Shown here: positions 1 to 8,439 of the stretch, one piece after another
Layout of the letters: every line of letters begins with the position of its first letter
Position numbering within the stretch: position 1 is the first letter of the stretch
Origin: Oxalobacteraceae bacterium
Lineage (GTDB): Bacteria; Pseudomonadota; Gammaproteobacteria; Burkholderiales; Burkholderiaceae_D
Direction of reading: 5' to 3'
NCBI GenBank assembly: GCA_027490725.1
Contig: JAIXXN010000051.1
Span: 1 to 36,576 of the forward strand
Length of the DNA stretch: 36,576 nt
Made by a program: the position numbers and the translations under genes
The notes under the pieces: model-generated
Seen by the model: only the letters and a program-made list of their open reading frames with translations
The model's database searches: none
Told to the model about the DNA's origin: nothing

Positions 1-92
1 ACGGCGGGCGAAAGGGGGGGGGGGGGGGGGGATGGGGTGGGGCTGCCCTACCTAAAGCGGCGGAGTGCGGGGGGGGGGGGGGAGCGCGCGTG
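1..92. other. Low-complexity poly-G contig end
   Basis: Two long G homopolymers (18 G at 14-31 and 14 G at 69-82) lie in G-rich sequence just beyond the stop codon of the first gene. Nothing else in the window resembles them. They look like a sequencing or assembly artefact at a contig edge, such as no-signal G calls from two-colour chemistry, rather than biology. A terminator for the leftward gene cannot be recognised in them. Confidence 0.6.
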
Positions 93-2321
93 TCAGTCCG
101 GCAGACCATCCCTGACGCCACGGAAACCGATGGTGCCGGAGCGATCTTTTGAGGGCGCCATCAGCAGGTATTTGCCATGTTCGTCCAGTCGGTACGCTTG
201 CGGGAAGTACCAGTAGGAGTTCTGCGGCTGGTAGTAGCTACCGCCACGCAGCACGGCGGCACGGGTATGTTCATCGGCAAATTCGCTAGTCCATTGCCAG
301 ACACTGCCGACCAGGTCTTCCACGCCAAACGGGCTGGCTGCCTGCGGACGCTGGCCCACCACATCGGGCGCGCTCAGACGACGGCCCAGCTCCGGCGCCT
401 GCACCATCGCCGCATCCCAGTCATTCCCCCATGGATAGAGGCGCTGATCCAGCCCTTGCGCCGCATACTGCCACTCCCATTCATGCGGCAGACGCTTGCC
501 GCTCCAGCGCAAATAGGCACGCGCGTCCTCGAGCGACACCCACACGACAGGGCGCTGCGCATCCTCCGGCTTGGGCGCACCATCGACCCAGTGACGCAGG
601 AAGTTGTGCGGATCGGCAGGGCGATAGCCACTGGCGCGCATGAAGGCCTGATACTCGGCATTCGTCACGGGGTAACGATCCATGTAGAAACTGCGGATCG
701 CAAGGCGATGCACATGATGGCGGCGCGCCACGGCTTCCCATGGATATTGCACATCCAGACCGGGTTTGTTTTCCCCTTCGATCTCGATGCCATGCACCTT
801 GAAGTCGAACTGCCCCGCAGGGATTTTCAGCATGCCGGGCGGCGCTGTGCGCGCCGCTGCGGTCGGCGCGATCGCCACCATTTTCTGCGCCAGTGGCTGC
901 CATGTGGCGACATACGCCGACAGCGGCTTGCGCGCCTGCTGCGCCAACGTCTGCAAGGTGGCAGCTAGCGTGGCCAGCGTCGCTCCCGGCTCCAGCCGCA
1001 GGATCGCACCGTAACCATGTGCTTCCAGCGGCACACTCAGTTCCGCTTCGTCGCCGGCGATCCGGGACTGTAACTCGCGGCCCTGCCAGAGATCGAAATA
1101 TCGCTGACCGGGCCGGTGTGGCAGACGCAGTATCGATGCACTGATCGCCCAGTCCGTGCGGTTAATAATGGTCCATAGCGTGCTGTCCGTGCGCGGGAAG
1201 GCGCTGGCATAGACGCCATAGTGCAAGGTTGGCACATGCGGCTGCCATCCGGCGCTCACCATGTGTTCCGGGAAGGCGCGGTAGATGGTCGCGATGCGCC
1301 GCAGTGCAGCGCCATCGCGGGGTGTGATCTGATTCCACCAGCCCCAGACATTTTCCCAGCTCTGGATGCCGGTGCCGTTGAAGAAGGCGTCCTGCAGGAG
1401 ACTGGTCCGGTCGGTGGCCCAGCGGTCGCAAACGTGTACCATGTGACGAGGCTCCAGCCACTTCCACTTGCTAACCATGGGTACCAGCGTATTGGCCCAG
1501 TAGCCCCAGCTCTGCTGGTTATACGCTAGCATGGCGTCGTCCTTGAATGACAGTTCCGGCTCCAGTGTGAGCACCTGACCACTGGCATCGGCCGCCTCGC
1601 GGTAGGCCAGCGGCAGCCCGTCCATGGTGTCGCCATTGATGCCGTCGGCACCGATGCGCGCCATCAGGGACGCCGTGGCGAGCGGCATACTGCTGCCCAC
1701 CTCGCGCGTGCCGGTATCCCACGGCATGGTGGGGAACAGAACTTTGACGCCATGCGCGTGGAACTGCTGGATCAGCGCGCGCACGCCGTCCAGTCCACCG
1801 GGCAGATCACCCGGCATATCCCACTGGTTGCGGTCATCGATCCCGAGGTTGGGATAGACCGGCCATAGCAACACGCTGTCGATACCGCCATAGCGCTGCC
1901 TGAGATCATCGAGGAAGCGTTTCACCGTGTAACGGCCGGTCACGGGATCGTAGAGATAGCGGTCCTCCATCATCGCCTGCGTCTGGACGAAGTCACGCTG
2001 GGTCCAGCGCAGTTCGGCACGCCGGTACTGCGCATCGTCATAGCCAATTCTGGCCAGCTCGGTATTGCGCCACGACTGCATCGCCGTCAACCACGGCGTG
2101 GTCTGCCCCTGCGTGTCGCGCTTCCAGTTGTTCAGACGCGCTAGCCAGTCCGCTTCCCCCAGATCCTGCTGCGCCGGGCCGAGAATCTGGCTACCGCGCA
2201 GCGTGATAGCGGGCGTCTCGGCGGCACGGCTGTCAATGCCCGCCGTCAGCACAGCAGCGGCCAGACAGGGCATCAGGAAGCCCCGGTTGAGATAGTGGTG
2301 TAAGCGGCGGGTAGAGGTCAT
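93..2321 (-). CDS. Secreted TIM-barrel-like / SUMF1 (formylglycine-generating-enzyme-like) fusion protein
   Basis: A 742-aa protein. The ATG at 2321 is chosen over an ATG 39 codons upstream because it opens directly into an export signal (RR, then hydrophobic LMPCLAAAVLTAG, AxA-type cleavage near residue 33). Residues ~35-460 look like a glycoside-hydrolase-type TIM barrel (LLWPVYPNLG, HGVKVLFPTMPWDTG, GADGINGDTMDG). About 500-740 is a SUMF1/FGE-sulfatase domain (IPAGQF, FYMDRYPVTNAEYQAF, RLPHEWEWQYAA, YPWGN, GSVWQWTSEF, LRGGSYY, GFRGVRD). The copper-binding cysteines of true formylglycine-generating enzymes are absent: the usual C position after VW-W is threonine. It is therefore unlikely to make formylglycine. 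The SUMF1 part may bind a ligand or carbohydrate and the barrel may act on a glycan, but the substrate is unknown. It is divergent from katE. Confidence 0.75.
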   Translation of the reverse strand: MTSTRRLHHYLNRGFLMPCLAAAVLTAGIDSRAAETPAITLRGSQILGPAQQDLGEADWLARLNNWKRDTQGQTTPWLTAMQSWRNTELARIGYDDAQYRRAELRWTQRDFVQTQAMMEDRYLYDPVTGRYTVKRFLDDLRQRYGGIDSVLLWPVYPNLGIDDRNQWDMPGDLPGGLDGVRALIQQFHAHGVKVLFPTMPWDTGTREVGSSMPLATASLMARIGADGINGDTMDGLPLAYREAADASGQVLTLEPELSFKDDAMLAYNQQSWGYWANTLVPMVSKWKWLEPRHMVHVCDRWATDRTSLLQDAFFNGTGIQSWENVWGWWNQITPRDGAALRRIATIYRAFPEHMVSAGWQPHVPTLHYGVYASAFPRTDSTLWTIINRTDWAISASILRLPHRPGQRYFDLWQGRELQSRIAGDEAELSVPLEAHGYGAILRLEPGATLATLAATLQTLAQQARKPLSAYVATWQPLAQKMVAIAPTAAARTAPPGMLKIPAGQFDFKVHGIEIEGENKPGLDVQYPWEAVARRHHVHRLAIRSFYMDRYPVTNAEYQAFMRASGYRPADPHNFLRHWVDGAPKPEDAQRPVVWVSLEDARAYLRWSGKRLPHEWEWQYAAQGLDQRLYPWGNDWDAAMVQAPELGRRLSAPDVVGQRPQAASPFGVEDLVGSVWQWTSEFADEHTRAAVLRGGSYYQPQNSYWYFPQAYRLDEHGKYLLMAPSKDRSGTIGFRGVRDGLPD

Positions 2322-2617
2322 CGGAGTTCTTTGAAAGTGCAAACAGTCACAGTTGATTTGGCTGAACAGCAGGTAGCGCTGCGGTGTAGACCGAAGCTGC
2401 CGCCGCGCCACGACAGGCGCAAAGCAGGCCGTTGTCAATTTTGCCAGAATTTCACTGCGCGTGGCAGCTCAATCCGTCACGCGTGCGCTGAGCATTGCAT
2501 AAGCGGCGCAATATCACGGGTAAAACACGGCAGCGCACTTGCAGAGGCCGAGGTCCTGCCGCATCGGCGTCCAGCGCCTCTCTCCTTCACTCCCCTTACT
2601 TTTTGCGCGAGGATCAC
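2322..2617. other. Divergent intergenic region between the SUMF1 fusion gene and katE
   Basis: 296 bases separate two divergent starts, so both promoters should lie here. I see no convincing -35/-10 pair or operator. An AGGA Shine-Dalgarno sequence at 2610-2613 lies five bases before the katE ATG. Confidence 0.5.
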
Positions 2618-4927
2618 ATGGCGAAGAAATTGAAACCTAGTACTCATATCGACGGTGCAGGATCAGTACTGAGTAAGTTATCCGCCCCCTCTGGTTCGGC
2701 ACCACCTGCTGCCCTCGGTGGCCCTGGCGCCCTGGAAAAGGATTTACTCCGCAAAGTAGCAGGTGCTCAGCAGCTTGCCGCACAGCGGCCGTTTAATGCA
2801 GACAAAATTTTTGAATATGGTGCAGCCGCCCGTACACCACATCAGGGAACTAGTGCCACATCGGCAGAACCGCTGGCGACGGCAAGCAGCGCTCAGGCGC
2901 TCACTACCAATCAGGGCGTGCCCGTCGCCGATAATCAGAACTCCTTGAAAGTTGGCTTGCGCGGTCCGACCGCGCTGGAAGACTTCATCCTGCGCGAGAA
3001 AATCACCCATTTCGATCACGAACGGATTCCAGAGCGCGTGGTGCATGCGCGCGGTTCGGCAGCGCACGGCGTTTTCGAAGCCTATGAAGATCTTTCCGAC
3101 ATCAGCTGCGCCGCGCCCTTTCAGGAGGCTGGCAAGATCACCCCGGTGTTCGTGCGTTTCTCGACTGTCGCTGGCGAACGCGGCTCGGCCGACACGGTGC
3201 GCGACGTACGCGGCTTTGCCGTCAAGTTCTACACGGATCAAGGCAACTGGGATCTGGTGGGCAATAACATTCCGGTCTTCTTCATTCAGGACGCGATGAA
3301 GTTTCCCGATCTGGTCCATGCCGTCAAAGCGGAGCCGCACCATGCCATGCCACAGGCGTCGAGCGCGCATGATACTTTCTGGGACTTCGTCTCCCTCATG
3401 CCCGAGTCCACCCACATGCTGCTGTGGCAGATGTCAGACCGTGCCATTCCGCGTAGTTACCGGACCATGCAGGGCTTCGGCGTGCATACCTTCCGCCTGA
3501 TCAATGCCGACGGCGTTTCCGTGTTCTGTAAATTCCACTGGAACCCTATGGCGGGAACCCATTCACTCGTGTGGGACGAAGCTGCCAAACTGATAGGTGC
3601 TGATCCGGATTTCCACCGCCGCGATCTGTGGGAAGCCATCGAAGCGGGAGTCTATCCACAGTGGGAGCTAGGTCTGCAAATCTTCACCGAAGCGCAGGCC
3701 GACCAGTTCGCATTCGATGTACTCGATGCGACCAAACTGATCCCCGAAGAACTGGTGCCGGTGCGGGCCGTCGGCCGCCTGACACTGAATCGCAATCCCG
3801 ATAATTTCTTTGCCGAGACAGAACAGGTCGCGTTCTGTACTGCGCACCTAGTGCCAGGCATCGACTTCAGCAACGATCCTTTGCTACAGGGGCGGATTCA
3901 TTCTTACGTTGATACGCAGATCTCACGCCTCGGCGGTGCCAACTTCCACGAAATTCCCATCAACGCGCCACTCAGCCAGGTGCACAACAACCAGCGTGAC
4001 GGGATGCACCGTCAGGCAATTCATCGGGGCCGTGTCAACTACGAACCGAATTCGCTCGGTGGTGGCTGTCCGTTTCAGGCTGGTCAGATGGGTTTTACGT
4101 CCTTCCCCGAACACATCAGTGAAGACAAGGTACGCGGCAAACCCGAAAAATTCGCCGAGCATTATGCCCAGGCGCGGATGTTTTTTGACAGCCAAAGTAA
4201 GGTCGAGCAGGCGCACATCGCGCACGCCTTCCGCTTTGAACTGAGCCGGGTTCAGACCCCGGCCGTCCGGGCACGGGTGCTCGCCAATCTGGCCAATGTC
4301 GACGCCATGCTCGCAGCCAGCGTTGCCGAGGGACTGGGCATGGCGCTGCCGGACGCGTCGCCGCTGGCCTCCACCTTGCCGCAACCGAACTATGCACCGT
4401 CACCGGCATTGTCGCTGCTGGCACGTCCCGGGGCGAGCGGCATCACCACACGCAGGGTGGCGATTCTGGTGGGTGATGGTGTGGATGGCGCGGGCGTGCA
4501 AACCGCCTACGCTGCCCTGCGGGCTGCGGGCGCCGTGCCCAGATTGGTCGGCCTACGACTCGGTGCAATCAAGGGGATGGATGGTAGCCGGCTCGACGTC
4601 GAGATTTCACTGGAGGCTGGCGCATCCGTGTTGTACGACGCAGTGATGGTTCCCGATGGCGCGCAACAGGGAAGTCTGGCGGCGGCAGGCCAGACGCTGG
4701 AATTCCTGCGCGATCAGTATCGCCACTGCAAACCGATTTTTGCATGGGGCAGTGGCGAAGCCTTGCTGACGCTGGCCAAGCTTCCCCTCCGGCTAGCAGA
4801 TGGCAGCAACGACCCGGGCTTGATACGCGCATCGGCAGTCGATGCTGCTGGAGCAATGGCTACTTTCGTAAGCGCGCTCAGCGGGCATCGCTCGTTTGCC
4901 CGCGAGACCGATCCGCCAGCGGTCTAG
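2618..4927 (+). CDS. katE: Catalase HPII, large-subunit monofunctional catalase
   Basis: A 769-aa cytoplasmic catalase (2 H2O2 to O2 + 2 H2O), the usual size for the clade II, HPII/KatE family. The ATG at 2618 has AGGA upstream; a longer reading frame to 2495 lacks such support. The N-terminal ~95 residues are a low-complexity arm. The catalase core (~100-590) shows the distal haem histidine His143 ([11 protein letters not shown]), Asn216 ([11 protein letters not shown]) and proximal Tyr430 ([16 protein letters not shown]), spaced as E. coli KatE His128, Asn201 and Tyr415. The C-terminal ~150 residues form the flavodoxin/DJ-1-like domain typical of large catalases ([14 protein letters not shown] onward). 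The residue matching E. coli His392, which crosslinks to the haem tyrosine, is Cys407 here. The gene ends three bases before a convergent foreign-looking cassette. Confidence 0.95.
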   Translation: MAKKLKPSTHIDGAGSVLSKLSAPSGSAPPAALGGPGALEKDLLRKVAGAQQLAAQRPFNADKIFEYGAAARTPHQGTSATSAEPLATASSAQALTTNQGVPVADNQNSLKVGLRGPTALEDFILREKITHFDHERIPERVVHARGSAAHGVFEAYEDLSDISCAAPFQEAGKITPVFVRFSTVAGERGSADTVRDVRGFAVKFYTDQGNWDLVGNNIPVFFIQDAMKFPDLVHAVKAEPHHAMPQASSAHDTFWDFVSLMPESTHMLLWQMSDRAIPRSYRTMQGFGVHTFRLINADGVSVFCKFHWNPMAGTHSLVWDEAAKLIGADPDFHRRDLWEAIEAGVYPQWELGLQIFTEAQADQFAFDVLDATKLIPEELVPVRAVGRLTLNRNPDNFFAETEQVAFCTAHLVPGIDFSNDPLLQGRIHSYVDTQISRLGGANFHEIPINAPLSQVHNNQRDGMHRQAIHRGRVNYEPNSLGGGCPFQAGQMGFTSFPEHISEDKVRGKPEKFAEHYAQARMFFDSQSKVEQAHIAHAFRFELSRVQTPAVRARVLANLANVDAMLAASVAEGLGMALPDASPLASTLPQPNYAPSPALSLLARPGASGITTRRVAILVGDGVDGAGVQTAYAALRAAGAVPRLVGLRLGAIKGMDGSRLDVEISLEAGASVLYDAVMVPDGAQQGSLAAAGQTLEFLRDQYRHCKPIFAWGSGEALLTLAKLPLRLADGSNDPGLIRASAVDAAGAMATFVSALSGHRSFARETDPPAV

Positions 4928-4930
4928 TAA

Positions 4931-5308
4931 TCAGCAGATCACGCCGTAGGTGCTCTTGCCGGTCGGTACGTCGAGTCCGAAATAACAAGCGTAGCCTGAT
5001 CCCTTGTCCCAGACGCAGGTGAGATCGCCCCTATCACGTATTCGGTGATCAGGGGCGGCCCCGCAGGCATCCTTTCTGTCGGGACCGATCTGATCAAAAA
5101 GGTCATTCGCGAGTGCTCCTTTGAACATAAACGCCACCTTTCGGTCTTTCTTCGTTGGCGGCACAGTATCCCCCAACTCGCCGCCGTATATCAGGTAATC
5201 GCCTTTCAGTGGCTTCTGGCCAGAGCCTTGGGTCTCCGGCTGCTCAGCGGCTTGAGTCATCGAGTACAAGGCAAAAGCCGCGACCATCAGTGACAGCCGT
5301 GCGCTCAT
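4931..5308 (-). CDS. Small exported four-cysteine protein, candidate immunity protein
   Basis: A 125-aa protein with a short signal peptide (MSARLSLMVAAFALYSMTQA, cleavage near residue 20). The mature part has four cysteines (DACG, LTCVW, YACYF, terminal VIC), consistent with two disulfides in the periplasm. Its start overlaps the stop of the upstream endopeptidase gene as ATGA (5305-5308), indicating translational coupling. A small periplasmic protein coupled behind a peptidoglycan hydrolase next to an hcp remnant is the usual layout of a type VI immunity gene. That role is inferred from position; I do not recognise the family. The gene ends three bases from the katE stop on the opposite strand. 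Confidence 0.7.
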   Translation of the reverse strand: MSARLSLMVAAFALYSMTQAAEQPETQGSGQKPLKGDYLIYGGELGDTVPPTKKDRKVAFMFKGALANDLFDQIGPDRKDACGAAPDHRIRDRGDLTCVWDKGSGYACYFGLDVPTGKSTYGVIC

Positions 5309-5835
5309 GATGCGTACCTCGGCCAGAGCTCGACGTGAAAATGATTGTTGTGCCCGATGAGGGACTTAACGCGTGCACCACCCAGCGCTTTTTGCACCCG
5401 TTCGTCATTAAAGTATGCGATTTTGATTCGAGGGTGCTCAACAAATAGACGAATCAAATCAATCGTCGCATCAAGGTCGTATTCCTTATCCCTAAAGGTG
5501 CAGCGAGCGCCTTGTCCGGTCATATGATCATTACGAATTGGCCGACAGTCCATTTCGATGCCCTTCTGATGTGATTGATGGTTGTCGTAGGCGCCCCCAC
5601 CATCGATACTGATGTTCCCGATCCCGAACTTCCGGTCACACATGGCCTGCCACGCACGCTCGATCTGGAAGATCAGTGTGAGCAAGTTGGCGTGCGCATA
5701 TTGCGCCAGATGGCCGCTACCCGGCACATCGTGGAGGGTACCGTACACGTAGTAGCCGGCATCCTCAGGCGCCTGTGGAAGCATAACGTAGCCGCGCGAA
5801 TCCTTGGGTTGAATGGGTACTCCGGAAGTAGCCAT
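5305..5835 (-). CDS. MepA-like penicillin-insensitive murein endopeptidase, candidate type VI effector
   Basis: A 176-aa protein without a signal peptide. The ATG at 5835 is chosen over an upstream in-frame start because it lies 11 bases after the hcp remnant stop. Its core has the LAS-type zinc peptidase signature of the MepA family: His89-x6-Asp96 (SHQKGIEMD) and the HNNHFHVEL block at 162-170, with His167 the likely third zinc ligand and His165 nearby. It should cut peptide crosslinks in peptidoglycan. Absence of an export signal, the adjacent hcp fragment and the coupled exported small protein suggest delivery through a type VI system rather than housekeeping MepA, which carries a signal peptide and is longer. 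A phage-type endolysin is an alternative. Confidence 0.75.
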   Translation of the reverse strand: MATSGVPIQPKDSRGYVMLPQAPEDAGYYVYGTLHDVPGSGHLAQYAHANLLTLIFQIERAWQAMCDRKFGIGNISIDGGGAYDNHQSHQKGIEMDCRPIRNDHMTGQGARCTFRDKEYDLDATIDLIRLFVEHPRIKIAYFNDERVQKALGGARVKSLIGHNNHFHVELWPRYAS

Positions 5836-5846
5836 GATTAGTCCCC

Positions 5847-6020
5847 TCAAGCACAAGACTTCTTGGTGGCCAGATCCCAGCCGCCGGCGGTGGATGCGCC
5901 GGTGCTCCTAGGCTGCGTGACGCCCAGGTGGGCCGACACAATTTCGATCCAACCCGGATGCGCCGAATCAGCCGATTCGCCCTTAACACCATCAATTTGC
6001 AAGTATGCGTCGATTGCCAT
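5847..6020 (-). pseudogene. Internally deleted hcp (type VI secretion tube protein) remnant
   Basis: A 57-codon ORF from the ATG at 6020. Residues 1-46 are a clear Hcp N-terminus (MAIDAYLQIDGVKGES, GWIEI, VTQPRSTGASTAGG). Known Hcp proteins of this class are ~160-170 aa. The last residues (GGWDLATKKSCA) resemble the Hcp C-terminal tail, which in related proteins follows a second Gly/Ser/Thr-rich GG stretch. The gene therefore appears to have lost its ~110-residue middle by recombination between two STAGG-like coding segments, in frame. The product cannot form a ring. It is followed after 11 bases by the endopeptidase gene, so it may survive as a translational leader. The N-terminal identity is firm; the C-terminal assignment is from memory of the family. 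Confidence 0.7.
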
Positions 6021-6128
6021 GGTGCCTCCAAAAATTGTTTAATTAATTGAACTGCGAAGTACATTGTTACCGAGCCCGAACAGCTAACAATTGGGCAGCA
6101 TCAACAGCAGAACAAACAACGAGGGGCC

Positions 6129-6458
6129 CTAACACTGCCTCAGACTGACTTCTTGAAAATGTCCGTTTTGACCCAGAGCGCCATAAGGAAAACTAATGCA
6201 AACGAATTTTCCGCGAGCATCCTTCACCGTGCCCCACTCCGCTACATAAGGATTTAGTTCCGTGGGGCGCGTGGCAAAACCGGCGAGTGCTCGCGCAGAA
6301 TCTGCAGTCGAGTCGTACCGGTGATCGTATCGGCCGATCACTACGCGCGAAATGACGATCTTGCCGGTGCTGACAGCCATGACCTTGGTCGTCTTGTATT
6401 GGATGAGGTGTTTGGTCGAGTCTTGAAGACCATAGAGCTTACCTATATTTGCTGGCAC
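6129..6458 (-). CDS. Hypothetical protein, possibly N-terminally truncated, in the type VI-like cassette
   Basis: An open frame of 109 codons from a GTG at 6458. In-frame sense-looking sequence (YGTSGA) continues upstream only to a nearby TGA, so the original start may be lost; an internal ATG (MAVSTGK) would give a shorter product. There is no signal peptide, no recognised motif and only two cysteines near the C-terminus. It is the first frame of the leftward cassette containing the hcp remnant and the endopeptidase, and shares its lower GC content. It could be a decayed immunity or effector fragment. The function is unknown. Confidence 0.4.
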   Translation of the reverse strand: MPANIGKLYGLQDSTKHLIQYKTTKVMAVSTGKIVISRVVIGRYDHRYDSTADSARALAGFATRPTELNPYVAEWGTVKDARGKFVCISFPYGALGQNGHFQEVSLRQC

Positions 6459-6553
6459 AGCGCCTGATGTGCCGTAGCTTATTCATCGTCTCGCTAGGCG
6501 TTTATTGGTAGAAATGCTAGTCTCTTGAAGCCCATCCTGTGCCAAGAGAGTCT

Positions 6554-7483
6554 ATGTCGCTACCGCCCTTTAATCTGAACCTGCTGCGTACCCTCGACGT
6601 GCTACTGGAAACGCGTAACGTCACCGCGGCGGGACGCTTGCTAGGCATGACCCAGTCCGCCGTCAGCCGGCAACTGGTGCAACTGCGTGAACAGTTGCAC
6701 GACCCGCTACTCATTCGTGAAGGCCAGCGCTATGTTCTGTCCGAGCGCGCGGAAACACTACGCGCTCCCCTCAAGGCGATGCTGAGCGATATGGAATCCC
6801 TGATGGAAGGCCCGCGCTTTGATCCGGCCCGCTGCACACGCCAGTTCGTCATTTCCGGCTCTGACTACATCGCCGACAATATGCTGCCCGAGGTAATAAC
6901 CCAGCTCAGCGAGCAGGCACCCGGCGTACGGGTGGCGTTTCGCATGTGGGAGTCGGGCCACTACCGGCTGCTGGCCGACGAAGGGGTCGATCTGGTTCCC
7001 ACCGTCGCCAATGCACTGCCGGAACACCTTTACGGGCGCGCCATGGGCGAAGACCGGCCGGTGTGCGCGATGCGTGCCGACCATCCGCTGGCAGGCAAGG
7101 CATTGACGCTTGAGGCCTATGCGGCAGCCGAGCACCTCGACATTGGTGGTGGCGGCGACAAGATCGGTTTTATCGACCAGCACTTGGCCAGGGCCGGTCT
7201 GGCGCGCCGGGTGCGCCTGAACGTGCCGTTCTACAGCACTGCCCAGCGCCTGCTGGCAACGAACGACTTGCTGCTTACCATACCGGAACACGTGGCAACA
7301 GTTTTCGCGCGCCAGACACCGATCGTCTGGACAGCACTTCCCATCGACGTGCCCGCTTATCGCTACTGGATGCTATGGCATGCGCGCAGCCAGCACGACC
7401 CGGCCCACCAATGGTTTCGCAACCTCGTGCATCAGGTGTTATTCCAGTCTATCCATGGTGTAAGCCAGTTCCTGCGCGCGTAG
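6554..7483 (+). CDS. LysR-family transcriptional regulator
   Basis: A 309-aa DNA-binding regulator of usual LTTR length. The ATG at 6554 follows an AAGAGAG ribosome-binding sequence; the in-frame GTG at 6539 lies before that site and is rejected. The N-terminal winged helix-turn-helix is at ~5-65 (LNLLRTLDVLLETRNVTAAG, MTQSAVSRQL). The rest is a periplasmic-binding-protein-like effector domain (from ~90, FVISGSDYIADNMLPEV). The NodD/LinR-like layout of the effector domain suggests an aromatic or small organic ligand, but this is not determinable. Its target is unknown. The next gene, a DoxX-like protein, starts 90 bases downstream on the same strand with its own strong ribosome-binding site. 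Confidence 0.9.
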   Translation: MSLPPFNLNLLRTLDVLLETRNVTAAGRLLGMTQSAVSRQLVQLREQLHDPLLIREGQRYVLSERAETLRAPLKAMLSDMESLMEGPRFDPARCTRQFVISGSDYIADNMLPEVITQLSEQAPGVRVAFRMWESGHYRLLADEGVDLVPTVANALPEHLYGRAMGEDRPVCAMRADHPLAGKALTLEAYAAAEHLDIGGGGDKIGFIDQHLARAGLARRVRLNVPFYSTAQRLLATNDLLLTIPEHVATVFARQTPIVWTALPIDVPAYRYWMLWHARSQHDPAHQWFRNLVHQVLFQSIHGVSQFLRA

Positions 7484-7573
7484 GTATTCCGAATTTGCAT
7501 GGTTACTATACCCTGCCATGTGCTGCTTTCATGAGAAGACGCCCCTATACTGCGCTCTCTCAAGGAGCACGCC

Positions 7574-8410
7574 ATGCAGATCGTAAAACATTTCTATTCC
7601 TCCCAAAACGCCGGCACGGACCTGCTGCGCCTCGTCCTTTGTTGCATGATTTTCACCCATGGCTTTGAGCGTTTATGGAGCGCTAGCCCGGTGCTGGGCC
7701 AGTATTTGAGCACGCTGGGCTTCCCGATGGGCGCATTGCTGGCGCAACTGATCAGTTCGTTTGAAGTGATCGCTTCGCTGTTGCTGGCGGCACGCCTGTT
7801 GGTGGTGCCGATCGGAACGCTGTTCATCGGTTTGTACCTGGCCAGCATTCTTCTGTTTCATCGGCACATCGGTTTCTGGGTCATAGGACCGAGTGACAAC
7901 GGCTGGGAGCTGAGCTTGATGCTGTGTGCGGCGTCATTCGCCGTGGTGTGCGAAGGGCTCGCTGGGCGCCTCCCGGCCAGCTATCCGCGCCTAGGGATGG
8001 ATGTGCTGCGCCTGATCCTGTGCGCATGTATCTTCATGCACGGAGCGCATCGCCTGCTGAGCGGACACAGCAACGTCTTGGGCGACATCATGACGGAAAA
8101 AGGTTTCCCGTTCGGGCTGCAAATCATCATCGGTGTGAATCTGGTTGAAACCATAGGCGCGGTTTTGATCGCACTGCGCCGGATGGTTTTCCCGATCAGT
8201 CTGGTACTGATCTGCTTCTATCTGGTGGGCATAGTCTGGTTCCACTGGCACTGGGGCTTCTTCATCGTCGCCCCGGGCGACCTGAAGTGGGCGCCGGCAG
8301 GTTGGGGTTGGGAATATAGTTTGCTTCTCATTACCTGCCTGGTGGCAACGGCATGGGATAACCGCGCCGCGCCGTTTGCCTGGATTCAGCGTCGTGTGCC
8401 GGCAGCCTGA
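7574..8410 (+). CDS. Double DoxX-like integral membrane protein
   Basis: A 278-aa polytopic membrane protein with an AAGGAG site nine bases before the ATG. Two DoxX-type four-helix units are fused: residues ~15-130 (LLRLVLCCMIFTHGFERLW, PMGALLAQLISSFEVIASLL) and ~145-265 (VLRLILCACIFMHGAHRLL, FGLQIIIGVNLVETIGAVLI). The halves share the pattern LRL-L-C-IF-HG at the same place in each, so the gene arose by duplication of a single DoxX unit. Usual DoxX proteins are ~130-160 aa. DoxX proteins are inner-membrane proteins linked to redox and thiosulfate or quinone chemistry, but the substrate here is unknown. A short hairpin follows at the convergent junction with the next gene. Confidence 0.8.
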   Translation: MQIVKHFYSSQNAGTDLLRLVLCCMIFTHGFERLWSASPVLGQYLSTLGFPMGALLAQLISSFEVIASLLLAARLLVVPIGTLFIGLYLASILLFHRHIGFWVIGPSDNGWELSLMLCAASFAVVCEGLAGRLPASYPRLGMDVLRLILCACIFMHGAHRLLSGHSNVLGDIMTEKGFPFGLQIIIGVNLVETIGAVLIALRRMVFPISLVLICFYLVGIVWFHWHWGFFIVAPGDLKWAPAGWGWEYSLLLITCLVATAWDNRAAPFAWIQRRVPAA

Positions 8411-8419
8411 TGCGCTGAA

Positions 8420-8439
8420 GCCCGCAGCAGCTTGCGGGC
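8420..8439. terminator. Short hairpin at convergent gene junction
   Basis: GCCCGCA and TGCGGGC form a 7-bp stem with a 6-base loop, directly between the DoxX gene stop and the convergent exporter gene stop at 8439. There is no clean T run, so it is only a probable bidirectional terminator. Confidence 0.4.
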
